Of a stretch of DNA of 64,000 nt, positions 59,301-64,000 are shown one piece after another. The stretch is from NCBI GenBank assembly GCA_016490735.1, contig JAEMWC010000047.1:1727001-1791000 (forward strand). The letters run 5' to 3'. A program made the position numbers and the translations under genes. The stretch is from Pachyseris speciosa (taxonomy: Eukaryota; Cnidaria; Anthozoa; Scleractinia; Pachyseridae). The notes under the pieces were generated by a model, which saw only the letters and a program-made list of their open reading frames with translations, was not told the DNA's origin and ran no database searches. How positions within the stretch are numbered: position 1 is the stretch's first letter; each line of letters opens with the position of its first letter.

Positions 59301-60623
59301 AGAGGAGTTCACAAAGTGAGATTCAACGGTACTTTAAAAAAATTTTCTTGCATTTCCTTTCCGCCGCCTACTTAGTTAGAATTTACCTCGTACCACTGCC
59401 CACTTTGTCTGTATTTTCACTCAAATGATTAAAAAAGATTCATCAGGGCCCAGTTGCTTAAAGCATGGTTAGCGCTAACCCGGGTTAAATACCATGACAA
59501 CCTATAGCTTTTAATACATTTTAACCAATGGTTAGTGCTAACCATGCTTCAAGCAACTCAGCCCAGGTCACTGCCTACTTTAGTTAGCTGACAAGCTGCT
59601 ATTTCAAAACTTATTGAAACATGCGTGCAGTTGGGAACATGAGTACAGACTCTCTATCTTATCTCATCAAGGGCGAGGTACTGACTCTCTCAATGTTATT
59701 TAAATGACAGTAAGCATATATGCATGTGGGTGGGGGGGTCGTTGTGATCCCAGGAGAAGGGGAGAGGGGTGCGGGAGATGGGAAGCAGGAGGACTTAAAG
59801 GGTGGGACAGGAGCAAGGCAAAAAGTGCAGGAGTTCAGGAGAAATGGGATGAGAGAGAAAAGGGTATAATGGAAAGCAGGAGATTTTGATGTTCCTCTCC
59901 TCCCCCTACCTGCTGTCCCCCCCCCCCCCACCACCACCATGTTTGCAATGCCACTGGATGTTGCTGAGGATGGCTGATAAGCAGAAACAACAGAGCTCTT
60001 AAATAGTAAAGACAACTACCTGATGCAATTCTCAGGATCATTTGTGCAGTCTGTGTTACAGCGGAATCTCTCCCATACCATCCATCCCACTGAAATTTAG
60101 ACAAAAGTGAAAGACTATACTTCAATCATACATCAAGACTAATTATATCAGTAAATTTGGATCAATCTTACAGTTTTCCTTAAATATTTCAAAAATTTCC
60201 AATTAAAGCAGTCTAACTGGTAATCAAGTGATGAAATTAGTGCAAGAAATTTAAACAAACGACAAAACAAATTTAAGCTTAAGTTTGCAATTGAAAGCTG
60301 TATCAATTTATTCTGTGCTGTCACACTTTCATTCATTCACTACGCTTAAAATTTACCATCCTATTTCACTCTCATTGCAAATTTAAGTTCTAAGCGTTAT
60401 AATCTTCACAACACTATCAGTAGTTGATCATGTGATTTATAGCCCTACGTCGCAGACGTAAGACAACCCCGGTTTGTAACTTACAAGCGGCATAAAATAT
60501 AAAATGGATGCATTTTTAACACTTACTCGGTGGTGTTCGAGCTAAGCCATTGTCTAAAGATTTCACATATGTGCACGCCTGAACAATGATGAACAAAACA
60601 AGAACGCTCGAGATCACCGCCAT
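45797..60623 (-). CDS. NAGA-like: Glycoside hydrolase family 27, alpha-N-acetylgalactosaminidase-like
   Basis: Fourteen exons read on the minus strand: 60527-60623, 60020-60089, 58889-58970, 58388-58480, 57630-57666, 57387-57451, 56708-56875, 55921-55980, 54936-55037, 54036-54110, 51970-52034, 47153-47207, 46645-46755 and 45797-45931. All phases agree and give 404 residues, the usual family length. A signal peptide covers about residues 1-22. GH27 landmarks in order: [26 protein letters not shown] with nucleophile Asp161, SCSWPAY (191-197), WRNYDD with acid/base Asp222, [26 protein letters not shown] and VIAVNQD. Ser193 and Ala196 match the pair that gives N-acetylgalactosamine preference in NAGA, where alpha-galactosidase A has Glu and Leu. 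It should remove terminal alpha-linked GalNAc (perhaps Gal) from glycoconjugates in lysosomes or secretions. The gap between exons 11 and 12 is swollen by a 3.7 kb transposon inside a LINE tail. Confidence 0.93.
46905..46988 (+). mobile_element. LINE C-terminal fragment
   Basis: A frame reading [20 protein letters not shown] and ending FYKYVW-stop, typical of reverse-transcriptase C-termini. It lies between exons 12 and 13 of the NAGA-like gene, on the opposite strand. Confidence 0.65.
47278..47321. repeat. (ATC)n microsatellite
   Basis: A run of about fourteen ATC units in a NAGA-like gene intron. Confidence 0.9.
48068..51771. mobile_element. 3.7-kb DNA transposon with long inverted repeats and a 5-bp target duplication
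   Basis: It begins CAGGCGCGGATCCAGG and ends with its inverse, flanked by ATATG on both sides (48063-48067, 51772-51776). The arms stay alignable for about 830 bp on the left (to about 48900) and 720 bp on the right (from about 51050), with matching patches such as GGGAGAGCCCCTGGGAACAT. The CAGG start and short duplication fit a hAT-like element, but no transposase is visible, so the class is inferred. The minus strand of the interior carries a RecQ-like exon (separate entry). It sits between exons 11 and 12 of the NAGA-like gene. Confidence 0.8.
50830..51007 (-). pseudogene. RecQ-family helicase-like exon fragment
   Basis: After an acceptor-like ACCTGTAG the minus strand reads [20 protein letters not shown] then [10 protein letters not shown]. 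This matches helicase motif Ia of RecQ proteins (VVVSPLxxLMxDQVxxL), except that YIMAI replaces the usual Leu/Val-Ser-Leu part. No Walker A (GxGKS) or DExH motif is found nearby on this strand, and the frame ends soon after. It is a fragment, either captured host sequence or a relic of a transposon-borne helicase. Confidence 0.6.
52395..53474 (+). mobile_element. pogo/Tigger-like Tc1-mariner remnant
   Basis: Ends CAGTATGTTGCCCAGTATCC and its inverse are flanked by TA. Further copies of GCCCAGTATCCGACC occur at 52415, 52830 and (inverted) 53255-53290, so another related element may be nested. The plus strand at 53165-53220 reads [20 protein letters not shown], as in the helix-turn-helix region of Tigger/CENP-B-type proteins, with a frameshift just upstream. 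No DDE domain remains. Confidence 0.75.
53677..53798. repeat. 122-bp perfect palindrome (CAATTGAAGGCCTCGGAGCA)
   Basis: Arms of about 43 bp are identical inverted copies separated by a short loop. A partial third copy of the arm stands at 53596-53620. Confidence 0.85.
53803..54002. mobile_element. 200-bp MITE with AGTATATACCACACAAG ends
   Basis: Inverted ends AGTATATACCACACAAGCTG / ACTTGTGTGGTATATACT, with an inner GAGGTGAATAGT/ACTATTCAC pair. It lies 34 bp from exon 10 of the NAGA-like gene, on the donor side. Confidence 0.75.
54198..54230. repeat. Poly-C and (TCTTA)n tract
   Basis: A 17-base run interrupted by no other base, followed by four TCTTA units. Confidence 0.85.
54277..54467. mobile_element. 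SINE family 2 tail in inverted-dimer form
   Basis: GAATGATCCTCGCAGTTGTG ... runs into its own inverse around a TTTTTTTT loop, then the family tail ATATATGATTCATTTCATAT. It is the SINE body of 12490-13232 arranged as a hairpin. Confidence 0.75.
54600..54808 (+). mobile_element. LINE 3' UTR with (GACT)n tail
   Basis: TTCAAATAAAGGATT followed by five GACT units is the typical tail of the CR1/L2-like elements. Located between exons 9 and 10 of the NAGA-like gene. Confidence 0.6.
55148..55423. repeat. Two tandem copies of a 138-bp unit
   Basis: TTTTTGTCAGTAAACACAGC begins each unit; the two differ at one or two bases (for example AACGTACC/AACATACC). A recent tandem duplication in the NAGA-like intron between exons 8 and 9. 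Confidence 0.92.
57203..57262 (+). repeat. Decayed tRNA-like segment
   Basis: CAGCTCAGTTGTTAGAGCAT is a good A box, but the presumed B box (GGTTATGGGTATACTTCC) is damaged. Probably an old SINE head. Confidence 0.35.
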
Positions 60624-60932
60624 TACGGACAACGCCAACGTTGTAAACTACTGGTCACGAGAGGCACGATTACCGCTGTCACGTCGTGGTCACGCAAAAC
60701 AAATTTGAGAAGAGAACGAGGAGAGATTGGGGAGAGAGAGGTATTCAGGCTCCTTGGCCAGCGGTTAGTCGCCAGGAGAGATTCTAGGATAATGGCGAAA
60801 AAATCAAATTTTTTGATTGGCTGGCCCGTAACGGCTTCCATTGTTTTAAAAAACTGTCATACTTTAGCAAGGACCACCGTTGCAAAATAGAAGAGCCGGA
60901 TCCTGTAATAGATCTAACCAGCTATAAAATTG

Positions 60933-61085
60933 TAAACTAGAAAACGGTAAAAAACAAGCAAGGCTGGTTACACGACGAGGAATACATATATATTTAAACC
61001 AGTATTTCGGGAGGCACAGCCTTCCTTCATCAGGGTGTTACATGTTAATATGTAGCCTTTAGATCGGGCGTGAACAACGTGAGCC
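60933..61085 (-). mobile_element. Penelope-like terminal fragment
   Basis: Contains the inverse of the 24282-24408 sequence (GCAAGGCTGGTTACAC, CCAGTATTTCGGGAGG) and CCTTCCTTCATCAGGGTG. It lies upstream of the NAGA-like gene start. Confidence 0.6.
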
Positions 61086-61635
61086 TGTACGTTGCTCTAC
61101 TTTGAATGTCTCGATTCCTGCAAACCCTGGAAATCACTGCACAGTTCAAATCATCCCATCTTCTCCGAGACAAAGAGAAGATTCCCTCTGATCACCTGGC
61201 ACTAAGCGACATCAAATGTTATGACAACGCCAGAAGCTTATGGAACACACAAGATGCATTTCTAGCAGTCGATCATGTGACTTTTAGCCTATGCCTACAG
61301 GCGGCATGGCACATTTGAACATGGATGCACGTGTAAACAGGTATGGGGAATTGTTAAAAGGAATTTCAAAAATATAGGTAACTCTTTGACTTTCTGCAAA
61401 AAAGAATTAGCGGAAGGTACGAATGAAGCGCTCAGTAAAATGGTTCAAGGGGTGGATATCCTACCTGATCAAGATGAAACTGGTGAAACTGGTCACAAAA
61501 AAACCACAGCCCAGATCCCCTCCATGTACGAATCTGTTTGAGGGCGTAGATGCGGTGGTCTCAATGATTTCCTCAAGTAAGGGAGCTTGAGACAAATTAT
61601 GACGGAAATTTAGATTTTTAATTGTACTTTTTATA

Positions 61636-61676
61636 GTTATTATTATTATTATTATTATTATTATTGTTGTTGTTGT

Positions 61677-61707
<31 letters not shown>

Positions 61708-61709
61708 AT
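61636..61709. repeat. (ATT)n(GTT)n microsatellite
   Basis: About nine ATT then fourteen GTT-type triplets, directly before a SINE. Confidence 0.9.
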
Positions 61710-61713
61710 CAAC

Positions 61714-62138
61714 CAGTGTTGGCCAGTAAAGGTGAATGGCACCGGACTAGCGTGCGGGAGGTTGGTGGTTCAAACCCCGGTCGGACCAACACTCAGGGTC
61801 TTTAAATAATTGAGGAGAAAGTGCTGCCTTTGCAATAACATCTGCAAATGGTTAGACTTTCTAGTCTTCTCGGATAAGGACGATAAACCGTAGGCCCCGT
61901 CTCACAGTACTGGTGTGGGACGTTAAAGAACCCACGCACTGTTCGGAAGAGTAGGGGACGATGTCCCCGGTGTGATGGCTTATCACTTATTCTGACCTGG
62001 GGGCACCGGTATATCATACTGAACTTTCTCATAAAAAAAAAATTGTGAACTGCGTGGAGCAGTCTGGCAAAGTCCCCCACAAACTGTTGTAAAGTGCATT
62101 TGAAAACTGTACAGTTGAATTTGCGCTATAGAAATAAA

Positions 62139-62185
<47 letters not shown>
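61714..62185 (+). mobile_element. tRNA-derived SINE (family 1), second copy
   Basis: B box GGTTCAAACCCCGG, then CGGACCAACACTCAGGGTCT, a body shared with 861-1212 (AGACTTTCTAGTCTT, GGCCCCGTCTCAC, GACGTTAAAGAACCCAC) and a tail AATAAATG(TTATTA)n. Confidence 0.8.
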
Positions 62186-62189
<4 letters not shown>

Positions 62190-63205
62190 TTGCAGTGTTC
62201 ATCATAGGTAGCTGTTGGTAAACGCATCTTGGCCAAGTTCATGCGTCAAGGGGGGCGCGGGGGGTGTTTCTTCAGCGAGGTAGTGGCCAATGGACATAGC
62301 ATGGAAGTAAATTCCTTGTCTTTCAGTTTCCCAGATATTTGACAGTGTCGCAAGTTGTGGCTGTGTGTGCTCTGTGAACTGTTCCACACTGTTCAAGATG
62401 AAAAGATAAAAAATGTCAAGGTGAAAAGTAGTATGTCCAAGAATGTTTCCTTTGAGGTGGTCCGCAACGTGAGGTAATGATATCATACGATCTAACGTTC
62501 CATCTGGGGGCTTTCTTTAATTTTCTAGTGAGGGATAAATCCTTAGGGTCTAAATGGGAGCTCCCCTCATGGTCTTTCAGATTTATACACAAGGCTGCCG
62601 TGGTTCGGTAACTTAGCCAATGAGCTATGAGAGACGAAAGATGCACAGTAAGCTAGATCATGGCGAAGGTGGAGGAATAAGCTTGCTAGCGAGTTGCGAA
62701 AATTAATGTTACTTTCGAGTAGCCGTAACTTCCTGGGACCTGCTAGTTTCGAAACGGTAGTTTTGGGGTAAGGAGTCCAATCGCTACCAGAAGGTTATTA
62801 GTTTACCCGACCCCACCCCACCCTAGTCCACAAGGGGTTGTGCAACAGAAAGGCAACTGAGATTTTAAAAAAAGACCTCAAACAAAGGAAGGAGAATTTG
62901 GAGTGGTGGTGTGACCAGGGTCCCTTTAGTTACTTTATTCGCAAGGTTTTAGGCTGTTAGCAAATCATCTCATGATTTTATTGCCATTTTGGACTTTACG
63001 TCCCATGTACACCTAAGCACAAGTTTGAACGGCTAAAAGAGACCACAAGGAGCATAGCAATGTTTGTTTGACGGGGTTGTCTTCCAGCAGGGATTCCAGC
63101 CGGTGAAAAGATTCAGGTATTTATCTCTTGATAATTTGACGTTCGGGTGTTTTAAAAACTCTAAGTAATTATGGCAATAATGCCGACCATCTTATAGACT
63201 GCGAA
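62190..63205. other. Unassigned region
   Basis: A minus-strand frame at 62202-62486 (94 residues, including HLDIFYLFILNSVEQFTEH) has protein-like composition, but I recognise no family and no splice partners. Otherwise nothing supportable. Confidence 0.3.
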
Positions 63206-63209
63206 TACT

Positions 63210-63315
63210 GTAGTCTCCAATTTCGGCGATGGATTGTGGGGCGGGCGAAAGACACGCGCACGCCGCGTCCGTGTCTTTCGCCCGCCCCACAATCCATCGC
63301 CGAAATTAGAAACTA
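63210..63315. repeat. 106-bp near-perfect palindrome (AATTTCGGCGATGGATTGTG)
   Basis: Arms of about 45 bp, inverted around ACGCGCACGCCGCGTCC. A GC-rich foldback/MITE. Confidence 0.85.
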
Positions 63316-64000
63316 CTCCCAGTCTAACCTCCTTATCGAGAAAATTGGTTAGAGAGAACTTGATACTGCAAAGACTGTCATGTAAAGCTACAGTGACCCA
63401 TAAATCGCTCCATGGTTTAGCGCCTAGTCACCTTTACGGTGTAACTGAAAAAAGACCAAATAGAACTGAGAACTCTGACAGAAGCGTTCAAATGTTTTAG
63501 AGGAAAGAAATCGCTTATCAGGAGACGAATTTATACGATTCTTACTCAGGGAACGCAGATGATTAGAGCTCAGGTAGGTGTTCGTCAAAGGCAAAAATTG
63601 GAACACCGCTTCTCGGCGCGATCGATTAGAGTTCGGTTATTCCGAGCAATTTTCCCTGAACCGGTATACGTAGCGATTTGTACTGTACTGTGTTTATTGG
63701 TAATAAAGTTGTTCCTGTTTCCAACCAGCAGTTTTGAGAAGATGGAGCGGGAGGCGTTAAGGAAAGACAAGATATTTACCGAAAATTTAGGTTATCGCAC
63801 GCTTTCATAATGCGCAAGAAATTTATGAGACTATGAAGTAGTACCCACTCCCATCAAGATTCAACCTTTTGAGTGTCACTGCAGCTCGTCTTGGATTCTG
63901 ATGGCAGATTTCAAACATCATGCCGGATACAGAGTTCGGACCAACATGTAAACCTTAGAAGTCTACATCGAAGCATAACAAAAACGCAACGCTGAAATCA
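63316..64000. other. Window end, possible LINE scrap
   Basis: 63390-63440 reads ATVTHKSLHGLAPSHL, weakly like reverse-transcriptase C-terminal regions. Nothing else is recognised. Confidence 0.35.

Noticed and set aside
62202..62646. Candidate minus-strand gene (94- and 76-residue frames)
   Set aside because: Frames overlap out of phase, no known domain and no intron signals. Listed only as unassigned sequence.

Overview
The window looks like nuclear DNA of an anthozoan cnidarian, probably a stony coral, although the species cannot be fixed from sequence alone. It is AT-rich. Its genes have many short exons with GT/AG junctions, microsatellites and tRNA-derived SINEs are common, and the introns are full of foldback/MITE DNA elements and non-LTR retroelement scraps. 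No CRISPR array, operon or bacterial-style gene order is present. All gene models below were assembled by hand from reading frame, splice signals and phase continuity.

Layout. (1) 1-9470 and 16066-28234, + strand: two tandem paralogous genes for a DUF885-family protein. The second is complete (nine coding exons, 802 residues, one N-terminal membrane anchor). The first shows only its last seven exons because the window begins inside it. The duplicated block runs past the stop codons to about 11630 (copy A) and 30980 (copy B). Comparing the two copies dates many transposon insertions as before or after the duplication. (2) 31467-36737 and 38067-42330, + strand: two tandem genes for secreted single-domain thioredoxin-fold proteins with non-standard CxxC sites (CHHC and CSDC). 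The first is fused to a long Pro/Tyr/Gln-rich region containing five 18-residue repeats. (3) 45797-60623, - strand: a complete 14-exon glycoside hydrolase family 27 gene (404 residues), most like alpha-N-acetylgalactosaminidase. Its introns hold a 3.7 kb long-inverted-repeat transposon carrying a RecQ-helicase-like exon, a pogo-like element, several foldbacks and LINE ends. (4) 60.7-64 kb: SINE, Penelope-like and palindromic repeats, with no gene I can support.

Functionally the genes look like secreted or cell-surface proteins: a probable metal-dependent hydrolase/peptidase family, redox proteins entering the secretory path, and a lysosomal glycosidase. There is no evidence that they form one pathway. 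The most unusual items are the membrane-anchored DUF885 tandem pair, the thioredoxin/Gln-rich fusion beside its short paralogue, the RecQ-exon-bearing inverted-repeat element nested in a LINE tail, and several MITE families whose target duplications (TAA, 9 bp, TA) can be read directly.
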